Origin: SCRT01 sp036379455
GTDB taxonomy: Bacteria; Pseudomonadota; Gammaproteobacteria; Nevskiales; Nevskiaceae
Reading direction: 5' to 3'
Assembly (NCBI GenBank): GCA_036379455.1
Contig: DASVGQ010000054.1
Span: 1-64,000 of the forward strand
DNA length: 64,000 nucleotides
Every line of letters starts with the position of its first letter. Within the stretch, counting starts at the first letter, position 1. The translations under genes were made by a program, and so were the position numbers. The notes under the pieces were generated by a model, which saw only the letters and a program-made list of their open reading frames with translations, was not told where the DNA came from and did no database searches. This document shows, one piece after another, positions 24,365 through 33,589 of this stretch.

Positions 24365-25287
24365 GATCGGGGGCGCATCTCTCCGGGAGGCGTCGCGCTC
24401 GTGTCCACGTCCATGGCGGCGAAGAGCTCGTCGATCATGGCTGTGCAAGTGCCGGTCATCAGGGCCAGTTCCGCTGCAAAACGCTCGGCCTCGGGCGACT
24501 CGGTGGCCTTGTCCGATTCGTCGATGTCGAGGAAACGCAGCTTCTTCAGCTGCAGCTTGGCGTCGACGACGAAACTCAGGCGGTCGCGCCAGACGAGGCC
24601 GAGACGCGACGCGCGAAAGCCGCTGTCCAGGTGCTGCCGCAGCTCCGGCGTCGGCAGCGGATGGCGCTGATAGCGCAGGATCGGCCGCGTCTCGTCGGAA
24701 CCAGTGAGCTCGCATTCATCGCCGAGGATGAATCCCGGTCCGGCGCTGCCGCTGCGCAGCCACGCCGAGAGCGTGTCGTCCGGCGCGCGCTGCGCGGTCG
24801 GCAGCGACAGGTTGAGTTCGTCCAGGTCGTCGCGCAGGGCCTCTGTCGCCAGCTCCGCGGCGGCCGGTGAAGCGGAGTCGCACACCAGCCGGCGGCGCGT
24901 GGGATCGATCCAGGCGCGCAGCGTACGACGCCTGGTGAGCGCGCGGGGCAGCAGCTCGGTGGCGGCGCGATCCTTGAACTCCCGCTTCAGCTTGCGGCCC
25001 GGCTTGACGCCGTGGCTGCGTTCCCACTCCTGGGCGAAGGTGCGCGCGCGGTCGGCGATGACCGAAGCGGGCAGCAGCTTCTGCTCGACGCCCAGCGCAA
25101 GCAGGAGATGGCGATCCACGCTTTCCACCAGCGCGCCGCTGTCGCCCGGCGCCACCCATCCCCGGCTCGACCAGGCGAGCGGCCCGCACGGCTGCAGGCG
25201 GTGGCTGGCGAGCACCGCTTCGAGGCTGCCGGGCGCCATCTTCCAGTCGTCCTCGAGCCGGTAGATCTGCAGATTGCGAAACCACAT
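24325..25287 (-). CDS. rdgC: Recombination-associated protein RdgC
   Basis: This 320-residue homologue of the ring-shaped DNA-binding protein RdgC modulates RecA loading. It starts MWFRNLQIYRL, the family's characteristic N-terminus, and keeps the SRGWVAPG, LLPASVIADRA and RLGLVWRDRLSFVVDAKLQLKKLRF blocks. The length is slightly above the usual 300 owing to a variable C-terminal tail, which overlaps the convergent mpaB-like gene. It stands alone in its transcription unit. Confidence 0.95.
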   Translation of the reverse strand: MWFRNLQIYRLEDDWKMAPGSLEAVLASHRLQPCGPLAWSSRGWVAPGDSGALVESVDRHLLLALGVEQKLLPASVIADRARTFAQEWERSHGVKPGRKLKREFKDRAATELLPRALTRRRTLRAWIDPTRRRLVCDSASPAAAELATEALRDDLDELNLSLPTAQRAPDDTLSAWLRSGSAGPGFILGDECELTGSDETRPILRYQRHPLPTPELRQHLDSGFRASRLGLVWRDRLSFVVDAKLQLKKLRFLDIDESDKATESPEAERFAAELALMTGTCTAMIDELFAAMDVDTSATPPGEMRPRSQDALEAPGVGTR

Positions 25288-25353
25288 CGGATGCCGCTCC
25301 CGCCGTGAGGGCCGGCGATTGTACGCGGCGCGGCGCCCCCGCCGGGGCGGCCG

Positions 25354-26271
25354 TCAGCGCGGGTCGCGTGGGATCCCGAAGCGCGTCCATACCGGCGTGA
25401 TGGACGGCGGCAGCGGCGTAAGCCTGCCGAGCTGGCGCCAGGGCTGGGCCGGATCGTGGAAGTCGGATCCGACCGAGCCGAGCAGTCCGTGGCGCCGCGC
25501 CAGCTCCGCGGCGTGCGCCACGTTCGCGGGTCGGCTCGTGCCGCAGCAGACCTCCAGCGCATCGCCATCCGCGTCGCGGAACGCGCCGATCAGGCGGCCG
25601 AGGGCGCTCGCGGAGAGTCGATACGCGAAGGGGTGTGCGAGCGCGGCGCATCCGCCGGCGCCGTGGATCCACGCCACGACCTCCGGCAGCGGCGCCCACG
25701 CGGCGGCGACGTAGGCGCGGCCGGTGCGCCCCAGAAAGCGCTTGAAGGCGCGCTGCGTGTCGCGGCACAGGCCGTCCTCGATCAGCAGCCGGGCAAAGTG
25801 CTGGCGCGTGATCTGGCCGTCCGTCGCCTCACGCTGTACGCGTTCAAGCGCATCTGCCACTCCGAGGGCCTCGAGCTTCTGCGCGATCCGCGTCGCCCGC
25901 GCGCGTCGCGTCGCCTGCAGCTCCGCCAGACCGCGCTGCAGCGCCTCATTTCCGCCGTCGAAACCGAGCCCCACGACATGGACCGTGCGCTGCTCCCATC
26001 GACAGGACAGCTCCACGCCGCTGATGAGCCGGATGCCCCGGCGGCTCGCGGCAGCGGCGGCGGAAGGCAGGCCGGCCAACGTATCGTGGTCGGTGAGCGC
26101 CAGGGTGCGCACGCCGGCCGCGGCGGCGGCGGCAATGACGTCACCCGGCGCCAGCGTGCCGTCCGAGGCGAGGCTGTGACAGTGCAGGTCGATGTCGCTG
26201 GAAGCTGCGGGCACGATTGCAGGAGGCAGGCTTGAGCCGAGATCCGTGCCACGCACGGTTCGGCGTATCAT
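25354..26271 (-). CDS. PHP-domain phosphoesterase (YciV/TrpH, RNase AM-like)
   Basis: This protein of about 305 residues has the polymerase-and-histidinol-phosphatase fold. Metal-binding motifs are visible in order: DLHCHSLASDG, LTDHDTLAGL, an E in SGVELS, AHPFAY and GSDFHD. E. coli YciV (RnmA) hydrolyses 3',5'-nucleotide bisphosphates and trims the 5' ends of rRNA, the likely role here. ATG 26271 leaves a short leader before the motif. Upstream codons in the frame extend to 26409 across the divergent MFS gene and are less likely. It is divergent from the MFS gene by 61 bases. Confidence 0.88.
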   Translation of the reverse strand: MIRRTVRGTDLGSSLPPAIVPAASSDIDLHCHSLASDGTLAPGDVIAAAAAAGVRTLALTDHDTLAGLPSAAAAASRRGIRLISGVELSCRWEQRTVHVVGLGFDGGNEALQRGLAELQATRRARATRIAQKLEALGVADALERVQREATDGQITRQHFARLLIEDGLCRDTQRAFKRFLGRTGRAYVAAAWAPLPEVVAWIHGAGGCAALAHPFAYRLSASALGRLIGAFRDADGDALEVCCGTSRPANVAHAAELARRHGLLGSVGSDFHDPAQPWRQLGRLTPLPPSITPVWTRFGIPRDPR

Positions 26272-26332
26272 GACCGCTTCTCGCCCGCCAAGTGGCGCTG
26301 TTGCGGTCGCAGCGCGTCCGCTTGAGCCTGTC

Positions 26333-27607
26333 ATGGCAAACACGGTCCTGTCACCAAACGTCCTGGACGCCCCGGTCGCCGCGTCTGACGACGCAGCGCG
26401 CCATCGCACGCACTACAACGTGCTGGCGGGCGTCAGCGTTTCGCATCTGTTGAACGACATGATGCAGGCGCTGATCGTGACGATCTATCCGCTGCTGCAG
26501 GGGCAATTCGACCTCAGCTTCGTGCAGATCGGGCTCATCACCCTCACTTTCCAGCTGACGGCGTCGCTGCTGCAGCCGATCGTGGGCATGGTGACGGACC
26601 GCTATCCGATCCCTTACGCCACGCCGGTCGGCATGTGCTTCACGCTCACAGGCCTCGTCCTGCTGTCGCGAGCGCCCTCCTATCCGTTGCTACTGCTGGC
26701 GGTCGCGCTGATCGGCTGCGGATCGTCGGTGTTCCATCCGCAGTCCTCGCAGATCGCGCGCAGCGCTTCGGGTGGGCGCTACGGGTTGGCGCAGTCGCTG
26801 TTCCAGATCGGCGGGAATCTCGGCCAGGCGCTGGGGCCGTTGCTGGCTGCGGCCGTCGTCCTGCGCTTCGGGCTCCACGGCCGCGGCAACGTCGCGTGGT
26901 TCGGACTGGCCGCGCTGCTGGCGATCGTTCTTCTGCTGCAGGTGAGTCGGTGGTACAGCCACCACCTCGACTGGCGCAAGCCGAAGCGCAGGCGCGGCGT
27001 CGCGGCACGCCGCTACCCTGCGCCCTTGGTGCGGCGCACGGTCGGTATCCTGTTCGTGCTGATGTTTTCCAAGTTCTTCTACCTGGCCAGCATCAGCAGT
27101 TACTACGAGTTCTTCTTGATCCATCGTTTCGGGATGACCGCCCATTCAGCGGCATACCTGCTGGGCGTGTTCCTTCTGGCGGTCGCGGCCGGTACGTTGA
27201 TCGGTGGCCCGCTCGGAGATCGCATCGGCCGCAAGCGGGTTATCTGGTTTTCCATCCTCGGCTGCGCGCCGTTCACGCTGGCGCTGCCCTATGTGGGGCT
27301 GCACCTCACGGTGGGCCTGAGCGTCATCATCGGCCTCGTGCTCGCGTCGGCGTTTCCGGCCATCATCGTGTACGCGCAGGACATGCTCACGCACCGCATC
27401 GGCATGGTGTCCGGGCTGTTCTACGGCTTCAGCTTCGGGTTGGGTGGATTGGGCGCCGCCGTGCTCGGGATTCTTGCCGACCACTTCGGCATCGACTTCG
27501 TCTACCAGGTGTGCGCGTTCCTGCCGCTGCTCGGCCTCCTTGCCGCGGCGTTGCCGGATGTGCGTCCACCGGACGCGGAAGCGGAACCCGCGACCTCTGC
27601 CTCGTGA
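26333..27607 (+). CDS. MFS transporter, fosmidomycin-resistance (Fsr) type
   Basis: This 424-residue inner-membrane protein has about 12 hydrophobic segments. The N-terminal LAGVSVSHLLNDMMQALIV and the FHPQSSQIAR segment are typical of Fsr-like major facilitator proteins. An MFS loop motif GGPLGDRIGRKRV lies between helices 8 and 9. It probably exports small toxic compounds by proton antiport. The start at 26333 places the first transmembrane helix about 30 residues in; ATG 26270 is an upstream alternative. Confidence 0.88.
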   Translation: MANTVLSPNVLDAPVAASDDAARHRTHYNVLAGVSVSHLLNDMMQALIVTIYPLLQGQFDLSFVQIGLITLTFQLTASLLQPIVGMVTDRYPIPYATPVGMCFTLTGLVLLSRAPSYPLLLLAVALIGCGSSVFHPQSSQIARSASGGRYGLAQSLFQIGGNLGQALGPLLAAAVVLRFGLHGRGNVAWFGLAALLAIVLLLQVSRWYSHHLDWRKPKRRRGVAARRYPAPLVRRTVGILFVLMFSKFFYLASISSYYEFFLIHRFGMTAHSAAYLLGVFLLAVAAGTLIGGPLGDRIGRKRVIWFSILGCAPFTLALPYVGLHLTVGLSVIIGLVLASAFPAIIVYAQDMLTHRIGMVSGLFYGFSFGLGGLGAAVLGILADHFGIDFVYQVCAFLPLLGLLAAALPDVRPPDAEAEPATSAS

Positions 27608-27664
27608 TCGCGGTGCGCCTTGCCACACACATAGAATCGCCGCGGCCGCCCGGTGCGTGAGCGG

Positions 27665-28369
27665 ATGGCGGGCGGGGTCGTGAAACGGGCCTGCGTGGCA
27701 GCGGCGGCCGACAACGCCGCCGTACCGGGGGCGCTGTGGATCGTGTCGGCCCCGAGTGGTGGCGGCAAGACAAGCCTGTGCCGGGCGCTGGTGCCGCGGC
27801 TGCGCGCACGTGGCATTGCGGCGGCGATCTCGGTGTCGTGTACCACTCGGCCGCCGCGCGAGGGCGAACGCGAGGACATCGACTACCGGTTCGTGGATGA
27901 GGCGCGCTTTGCCGCCATGGTGGAGGCGGGCGAATTCGTCGAGCACGCTGGCGTGTTCGGGCGTCATTACGGGACCCTGCGCGCGCCGCTCGAGTCCACG
28001 CTGCGCAGCGGCGCGGTATTGTTGCTGGATATCGACTGGCAAGGCGGTCGCCAGATCCGCGCGCGCTATCCGGAAGCTCGCAGCGTGTTCGTCCTGCCGC
28101 CGACGATCGCGGTGCTCGAGCAGCGGCTGCGCGAGCGCGCCGGCAGCGACGCGTCGTCGGTGGCGGCACGGATGCGCGCAGCCCGCGCCGAGATGGCTCA
28201 CTACAACGAATACGACTACGTAGTCGTGAATAGCGACTTCGAGCGCGCGGTCGGCGATTTTGAGGCGCTGATCGTGGCTGAGACCCTGCGCCGGAACACG
28301 CAGCGCCTGCGGCACTGCGCCCTGATCGACGCACTGCTCGATGACGATGGTGCCACTACGCTAGAATAG
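27665..28369 (+). CDS. gmk: Guanylate kinase
   Basis: This protein of about 234 residues phosphorylates GMP to GDP with ATP. It has the P-loop SAPSGGGKTSLC, the GMP-binding SCTTRPPREGEREDIDYRF and HYGT, and the LLDIDWQGGRQ motif. It is slightly longer than usual because of an N-terminal leader. ATG 27665 is used here; GTG 27653 is possible. It begins the conserved gmk-rpoZ-spoT-ridA-recG block, with rpoZ following after 31 bases. Confidence 0.95.
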   Translation: MAGGVVKRACVAAAADNAAVPGALWIVSAPSGGGKTSLCRALVPRLRARGIAAAISVSCTTRPPREGEREDIDYRFVDEARFAAMVEAGEFVEHAGVFGRHYGTLRAPLESTLRSGAVLLLDIDWQGGRQIRARYPEARSVFVLPPTIAVLEQRLRERAGSDASSVAARMRAARAEMAHYNEYDYVVVNSDFERAVGDFEALIVAETLRRNTQRLRHCALIDALLDDDGATTLE

Positions 28370-28400
28370 ATGGAGCTCCTTGTCTGTCGAGTCTTGAGCC

Positions 28401-28661
28401 ATGGCGCGCGTGACCGTTGAAGATTGTCTGGACCGTATCCCAAACCAGTTCGAGCTGACGCTCGTCGCGTCCAAGCGGGCGCGCATGCTGGCGCGCGGCG
28501 CGGAGTCCAAGCTGCCGTGGGAGAACCACAAGTCGACGGTGCTCAGCCTCAAGGAGATCGCTGAGGGGAAGGTGGGCGCGAGCGTGCTGGAGGAGGCGGA
28601 GCTCCCGGCGGTGCAGCAGCCGAAGATGCAGTTGGAGAGGCTGGACCCCAGCTTCGATTGA
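28401..28661 (+). CDS. rpoZ: RNA polymerase omega subunit
   Basis: This 86-residue omega subunit, starting MARVTVEDCLDRIPNQFELTL, helps assemble RNA polymerase and carries one ppGpp-site component. The conserved core (LVASKRARMLARGAE and KSTVLSLKEIAEGKV) is intact. It lies between gmk and spoT as in most gamma- and betaproteobacteria, which fits coordination of guanine nucleotide pools with the stringent response. Confidence 0.97.
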   Translation: MARVTVEDCLDRIPNQFELTLVASKRARMLARGAESKLPWENHKSTVLSLKEIAEGKVGASVLEEAELPAVQQPKMQLERLDPSFD

Positions 28662-28770
28662 TCCCTCTGCTCGCGGTCGCGGGATAAGCGGCCGCAGCTA
28701 GTTTCCAGCGCGCCCTCGGGCCGCGCATCGGCGCCTGCGCGCGCGTAGCGTCGCCGTCTATACTGCCGGC

Positions 28771-30954
28771 ATGGAATTGCCGGTGATCCAGCGCATAGGA
28801 ACCGCGATCCATACGCAGCGCGTAGCGCGTGAGTATGGCATCGACGCGCTGGCGAAGATCATGGCGGCGTACCTGCCGCCTGACCAGATCGCCGAGGTGC
28901 GCCGCGCCTATGAGTTCGGCGCGCGCATGCACTCGGGGCAGAGCCGCACCAGCGGCGAGCCCTACATCTATCACCCGCTGGCGGTGGCGCGCATCCTGGC
29001 CGAGATGCGGCTGGACGTGCAGACGCTCGAGGCGGCGATCCTGCACGACGTCATCGAAGACACGGAGATCCAGCAGGAGCAAATCGCGGCGCGCTTCGGG
29101 CCACAGGTCGCCGAGCTCGTCGAGGGCGTCTCGAAGTTCCATCGCGTCGAGGGCATGACGCGTGCTGAACGCCAGGCTGAGAGCGTGCGCAAGCTGCTGC
29201 TTGCGATGGCGGCGGACCTGCGGGTCATTCTCATCAAGCTGGCTGACCGGCTGCACAACATGCGTACGCTGGACGCCGTCGAGCCGTCGAAGCGACGGCG
29301 CGTGTCGCGGGAAACGCTCGACATCTACGCGCCGATCGCACAGCGGCTGGGGATCAATACGCTGCGGGCGGAGCTCGAGGACCTTGCGTTCCGCAACCTG
29401 TATCCACACCGCTACGAGGTGTTCGAAAAGGCCGTCAAGCAGCAGCTCGGCGATACGCGTGGACTGATCCGCGAGATCGAGCGGCGCCTGACAGACGCGC
29501 TCAAGGTCAAGGAGATCGAGTGCAGCGTCGCCGGGCGACAGAAGAACCTGTACGGCATCTACGAGAAGATGCAACGCAAGCGCCACCGCTTCCTCGACGT
29601 GATGGACCTGCTTGGCTTCCGCATCATCGTTGGCAATGTCGACGAGTGCTACCGCGTGCTGGGCGTGGTGCACCACGTCTACAAGCCGATCTCCGAGCAG
29701 TTCAACGACTTCATCGCCAACCCGAAGGTCAACGGCTACCAGAGCCTGCATACCACCTGCGTCGGCCCCCAGGGCCGGAAGATTGAGATCCAGATCCGCA
29801 CCCGCGAAATGCACTACATCGCCGAAAGCGGCATCGCGGCGCACTGGCAGTACAAGCTGGGGAGCCACGGCGGAGACGGGCAGGCTGCGCCGCAGCTGCG
29901 CGCCAACGAGTGGCTGGGGTCCCTGTTCGATCTGCCGAACGATGCCGCGGCGCTCGATTTCATCGACAACGTCAAGGTCGACCTGTTCCCCGACGAGGTC
30001 TATGTGTTCACGCCGCGCGGCGAGATCCGCCGCCTGCCACGCGGGGCGACGCCGATCGATTTCGCCTACGCGGTGCATACGGAGCTGGGTGATCATTGCG
30101 TCGCGGCGCGCGTCGACCATCAGCTCGAGCCGCTAAGCCTGCCGCTGGTCAATGGGCAGACGGTGGAGGTCATCACGGCCCGCCACGCGCGCCCAAACGC
30201 GGCGTGGCTGAACTTCGCCAAGACCGCGAAGGCTCGCAGCCACATCCGCAGCTACCTCAAGGGGCAGCGCGAGGATCAGGCCGTACGCCTCGGTCGACGG
30301 CTGCTCGGCGCGGCGATGCGCGAGCTCGGCGTCCCCGCCGCGCGGCTCAAGGGCGATGGGCCGAAGTCGGTGCTGGCGGGCTACGGGCTTGACGACCTCG
30401 AGGCCCTGTACGCGTCGATCGGCAGCGGGCGGCGGCTCGCGCCGCTGGTCGCGCGCCAGTTCCTGCCGGACGCGCAGGCGACGGTGAGCGGGCGGGCGGT
30501 GCCCATCGCCGTGGAAGGCACGGAAGGCCTGGTGGTCGACTACGCGCGCTGCTGCTATCCCATCCCGGGCGACGACATTTGCGGCTACGTCAGCGTGGGG
30601 CGCGGGATCGTCATCCATCGGCTTGAATGCCGCCACGCGCCAGGAAAGAAATCCGGCACCAACGCGCACGACCGCATCCCGCTGGTGTGGGCGCCTGAGG
30701 TGCAGGGGGACTTCTGCGCGGAGCTGCGCGTACGCGCGGAGAACCGACGCAGCCTGCTGGGCGACGTGGCGAGCGAGATCTCGCGCGCGGAGTCAGGCAT
30801 CGAGAACGTGCAGATGCCGGAGCACGCCGGATTCGGCACAGCGGAAATGCGCTTCGTCGTCACGGTGCGCGATCGGGTGCATCTGGCGCGCGTGATTCGC
30901 CGCCTGCGGCGGATCGACGCCGTGCAGCGCGTCTATCGCACCAACGCCAGCTGA
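28771..30954 (+). CDS. spoT: Bifunctional (p)ppGpp synthetase/hydrolase SpoT
   Basis: This 727-residue Rel/Spo homologue has an N-terminal HD hydrolase domain with SGEPYIYHPLAVA and AAILHDVIEDTE (near residue 92). It then has a synthetase domain (VMDLLGFRIIV, NPKVNGYQSLHT), a TGS domain (VYVFTPRGEIRRLPRGATPIDFAY, about 409-432), a zinc/RIS segment (DYARCCYPIPGDDI) and a C-terminal ACT domain. The intact HD box indicates hydrolase activity. It makes and degrades the stringent alarmone in the cytoplasm. It is the third gene of the gmk-rpoZ block. Confidence 0.96.
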   Translation: MELPVIQRIGTAIHTQRVAREYGIDALAKIMAAYLPPDQIAEVRRAYEFGARMHSGQSRTSGEPYIYHPLAVARILAEMRLDVQTLEAAILHDVIEDTEIQQEQIAARFGPQVAELVEGVSKFHRVEGMTRAERQAESVRKLLLAMAADLRVILIKLADRLHNMRTLDAVEPSKRRRVSRETLDIYAPIAQRLGINTLRAELEDLAFRNLYPHRYEVFEKAVKQQLGDTRGLIREIERRLTDALKVKEIECSVAGRQKNLYGIYEKMQRKRHRFLDVMDLLGFRIIVGNVDECYRVLGVVHHVYKPISEQFNDFIANPKVNGYQSLHTTCVGPQGRKIEIQIRTREMHYIAESGIAAHWQYKLGSHGGDGQAAPQLRANEWLGSLFDLPNDAAALDFIDNVKVDLFPDEVYVFTPRGEIRRLPRGATPIDFAYAVHTELGDHCVAARVDHQLEPLSLPLVNGQTVEVITARHARPNAAWLNFAKTAKARSHIRSYLKGQREDQAVRLGRRLLGAAMRELGVPAARLKGDGPKSVLAGYGLDDLEALYASIGSGRRLAPLVARQFLPDAQATVSGRAVPIAVEGTEGLVVDYARCCYPIPGDDICGYVSVGRGIVIHRLECRHAPGKKSGTNAHDRIPLVWAPEVQGDFCAELRVRAENRRSLLGDVASEISRAESGIENVQMPEHAGFGTAEMRFVVTVRDRVHLARVIRRLRRIDAVQRVYRTNAS

Positions 30955-31039
30955 CCGCACGTGCACGAGCCACAGCGGCGCTTCGCGTGCGGTGACGCGC
31001 CGCGGGGCCGACACGATCTCAAGGGCGAGATAAGGAACC

Positions 31040-31435
31040 ATGCACAAGCAGAAGGTTGAAACCGCCGGTGCGCCGGCAGCCATCGGCAGCTATTCGCAGG
31101 CCATTCGCGTCGGAGACGCGGTGTATCTGTCGGGCCAGATCGGCCTCGATCCGGCGAGCGGACAGCTCGTCGCGGGTGGCGCCAAGGCCGAGATTCGGCA
31201 GATCTTCACGAACCTGGCGGCGGTGGCGGAAGCCGCCGGCGGCGGCCTCGCGGATGCCGTCAAGGTGACGGCTTACCTGACGGATCTTGCCGCATATCCG
31301 GACCTCAATGAGATCATGGGCGAGTTCTTTCCCGCGCCTTTCCCCGCGCGGGCGGCGGTCGCGGTGGCCGCGCTGCCGCGCGGGGCGCGGGCGGAAGCTG
31401 ACGTGATTCTCGTCCTTGGCGCGGCCGGGCGCTGA
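31040..31435 (+). CDS. ridA: RidA-family reactive imine deaminase
   Basis: This 131-residue trimeric YjgF/RidA protein is cytoplasmic and hydrolyses reactive enamine/imine intermediates from PLP enzymes. It begins near TAGAPAAIGSYSQAIRVGD and includes VYLSGQIGLDPASGQL. The conserved Arg is in PARAAVAVAALPRGARAE. It lies between spoT and recG as in many proteobacteria, and its 3' end overlaps the probable recG start by 20 bases. RidA homologues also occur in aerobic 2-aminobenzoate operons, but this copy belongs to the housekeeping block. Confidence 0.94.
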   Translation: MHKQKVETAGAPAAIGSYSQAIRVGDAVYLSGQIGLDPASGQLVAGGAKAEIRQIFTNLAAVAEAAGGGLADAVKVTAYLTDLAAYPDLNEIMGEFFPAPFPARAAVAVAALPRGARAEADVILVLGAAGR

Positions 31436-33524
31436 CCGCCGGCCGGCGCCGCGGCTCCGCCTTCAGGATGACGCGGTCTGGCTCAAGGGCGCCGGACCGC
31501 TGATTGGTCGCAAGCTTGCGGGCCTCGGGGTGCGGCGGGTGGTCGACGTGCTGCTGCACCTGCCCATCCGCTACGAGGACCGCCGTCGACTGACGCCGCT
31601 GGATCAGGTGCGGGCAGGCCACGAAGCGCTGGTGCTGGCGAAGATCGGCCGTGTGCAGCTCGCCTTCACGCCGCGCCGTAACCTGTGGGTGACGCTGGTC
31701 GGTGACGGACGCATGGCGACGGCGATGCTGCAGCTGCGCCTGTTTCATTTCAGCGAGGCGCAGCGCAAGGGGCTGGTCGAAGGCCGCTGGGTGTGCGCCT
31801 ATGGTCCCGTGCGTGCGGGTGCACGGGCGTTGGAGATGATCCATCCGCAGTATCGTGTTGCCGACGACCGGCAGGCGCTGGCTATCGAGCGCGGCTGGAT
31901 CGCGGTGTACGGGACGACGGCAGGCGTGACGCAGGCGCGCATACGGCTGCTCGTGGCGCGCGCCTTCGACGTCGCGCAGGCGGATGGTGCACTGGCTCGC
32001 CCCTTAGCGGACTTTGTTGGGTCCAACACCATCGACGCGCTGCGCGCCTTGCATTACCCGGCGGCAGATGCCGACGCCTCGGCGCTGCTCGATGCCGCCC
32101 ATCCGCTGCGCCTGCGGCTCGCGACGGAAGAGCTGCTGGCCCACCAGCTCGCCCTCCAGGCGAGCCGTGCAGGAGTTCGCGAGCGGCGGGCACCGGTGAT
32201 CGCGGACATGGCGCGGAGCGTGGCGCGGCTGCAGCGGGCACTGCCTTTCGAGCTGACGCGCGCGCAGCAACGGGCAATGAAGGACATTGCGGTGGATCTC
32301 GCGTCGGGTCACCCGATGCTGCGGCTGCTGCAGGGCGACGTCGGCTCGGGCAAGACGCTGGTGGCGGTCGCGGCGATGGCGGCGTGCGCGGGCAAGGGCC
32401 GCCAGGCCGTGCTCATGGCACCGACAGAGCTGCTGGCCGAGCAGCATCAACGCACCCTGTCGCGCCTGCTGCAACCGCTGGGTGAAAACGTCGGGCTGCT
32501 GTCGTCGCGGCTCAAGGCAACCGAGAAGAAGGCAGCGCTGGAAGCGGCGGCCGCTGGAACGACGCATCTGTGGGTCGGGACGCACGCGCTGCTGCAAGGG
32601 TCGGTGCGCTTCGCGCGCCTCGTGCTGGTGGTGGTCGACGAGCAGCATCGCTTCGGCGTCGGGCAGCGTCTGGCGCTGGCCGACAAGGGCGAGGCGGGCG
32701 AATGGGTGCATCAGCTGGTGATGTCAGCGACGCCGATTCCACGCACCCTGGCGCAGGTGGTCTATGCCGACCTGGACATCTCCACCCTCGACGAGCTGCC
32801 GCCCGGCAGGACGCCAGTCACCACCGTGGTGCTCAACGAAAGCCGCCGCGGTGCCGTGCTCAGGCGGATCGGAGCGGCGTGCGCTGCGGGCCGTCAAGCC
32901 TATTGGGTGTGCACCTTGATCGAGGAATCGGAGCAGCTGCAGGCGCAGACCGCCGAGGACACGCATGCGCAGCTGTGTGCGGAACTGCCTGGGCTGGCGG
33001 TCGGGCTGGTGCACGGGCGCATGAAGCCCGCCGACAAGGAACGGCAGATGCGCGCCTTCGTCGAGGGACAGACGCAGGTGCTTGTCGCGACCACCGTGAT
33101 CGAGGTGGGCGTGGATGTGCCGAACGCTTCCATCATGGTGATCGACAACGCGGAGCGCCTCGGCCTCGCGCAGCTGCACCAGCTGCGGGGGCGCGTCGGA
33201 CGCGGGCAGCGTGCCAGCCAGTGCGTGCTGATGTACCGGGCGCCGCTGTCGGGCCTGGCACGCAGCCGTCTGCAGGTGCTGCGGGAGACGCACGATGGGT
33301 TCCGGATCGCCGAACGCGATCTGCAGCTGCGCGGCCCGGGCGAGCTGCTCGGTCGACGCCAGACCGGAATGGTCGGCCTGAAGGTCGCGGATCCAATGCG
33401 CGACGCCATGTTGATGCCGGCGGTGCGGCGGCGCGCAGCGGATTGGCTGCAACGCCATCCGGTGGAGGCCCGCCGGTTGATCGAGCGCTGGATTCCGGAG
33501 GCGGGTCGCTATGCGCAGGTTTGA
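31416..33524 (+). CDS. recG: ATP-dependent DNA helicase RecG
   Basis: This protein of about 700 residues remodels stalled forks and Holliday junctions. A wedge/OB domain is N-terminal (LKGAGPLIGRKLAGLGV, LLHLPIRYEDR). Helicase motifs follow: GDVGSGKT near residue 307, VVDEQHRFGVGQR near 406, MSATPIPRT, and VATTVIEVGVDVPNA with QLHQLRGRVGRG. No ATG lies at the right place. TTG 31416, which overlaps ridA, gives a family-like length and is the best start visible. Translation is probably coupled to ridA. Confidence 0.94.
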   Translation: MARPGADRRPAPRLRLQDDAVWLKGAGPLIGRKLAGLGVRRVVDVLLHLPIRYEDRRRLTPLDQVRAGHEALVLAKIGRVQLAFTPRRNLWVTLVGDGRMATAMLQLRLFHFSEAQRKGLVEGRWVCAYGPVRAGARALEMIHPQYRVADDRQALAIERGWIAVYGTTAGVTQARIRLLVARAFDVAQADGALARPLADFVGSNTIDALRALHYPAADADASALLDAAHPLRLRLATEELLAHQLALQASRAGVRERRAPVIADMARSVARLQRALPFELTRAQQRAMKDIAVDLASGHPMLRLLQGDVGSGKTLVAVAAMAACAGKGRQAVLMAPTELLAEQHQRTLSRLLQPLGENVGLLSSRLKATEKKAALEAAAAGTTHLWVGTHALLQGSVRFARLVLVVVDEQHRFGVGQRLALADKGEAGEWVHQLVMSATPIPRTLAQVVYADLDISTLDELPPGRTPVTTVVLNESRRGAVLRRIGAACAAGRQAYWVCTLIEESEQLQAQTAEDTHAQLCAELPGLAVGLVHGRMKPADKERQMRAFVEGQTQVLVATTVIEVGVDVPNASIMVIDNAERLGLAQLHQLRGRVGRGQRASQCVLMYRAPLSGLARSRLQVLRETHDGFRIAERDLQLRGPGELLGRRQTGMVGLKVADPMRDAMLMPAVRRRAADWLQRHPVEARRLIERWIPEAGRYAQV

Positions 33525-33589
33525 GGCGGCGTGGCGGCGGTGTCCAACGGGCCACGAGCGATCCGTTCACGAGAGGGGTGGATCGCGCC

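Noticed and set aside
28549..30120. 523-residue minus-strand ORF
   Set aside because: It mirrors spoT, which has all Rel/Spo domains; the antisense product shows no domain.
31040..31435. RidA as part of the 2-aminobenzoate pathway
   Set aside because: It lies in the conserved spoT-ridA-recG housekeeping block, 8 kb from the catabolic island, so its position is fully explained without the pathway.
32570..33589. Upstream half of the long frame leading into ubiA
   Set aside because: It overlaps recG in another frame; ubiA homology begins only at GTG 33590.
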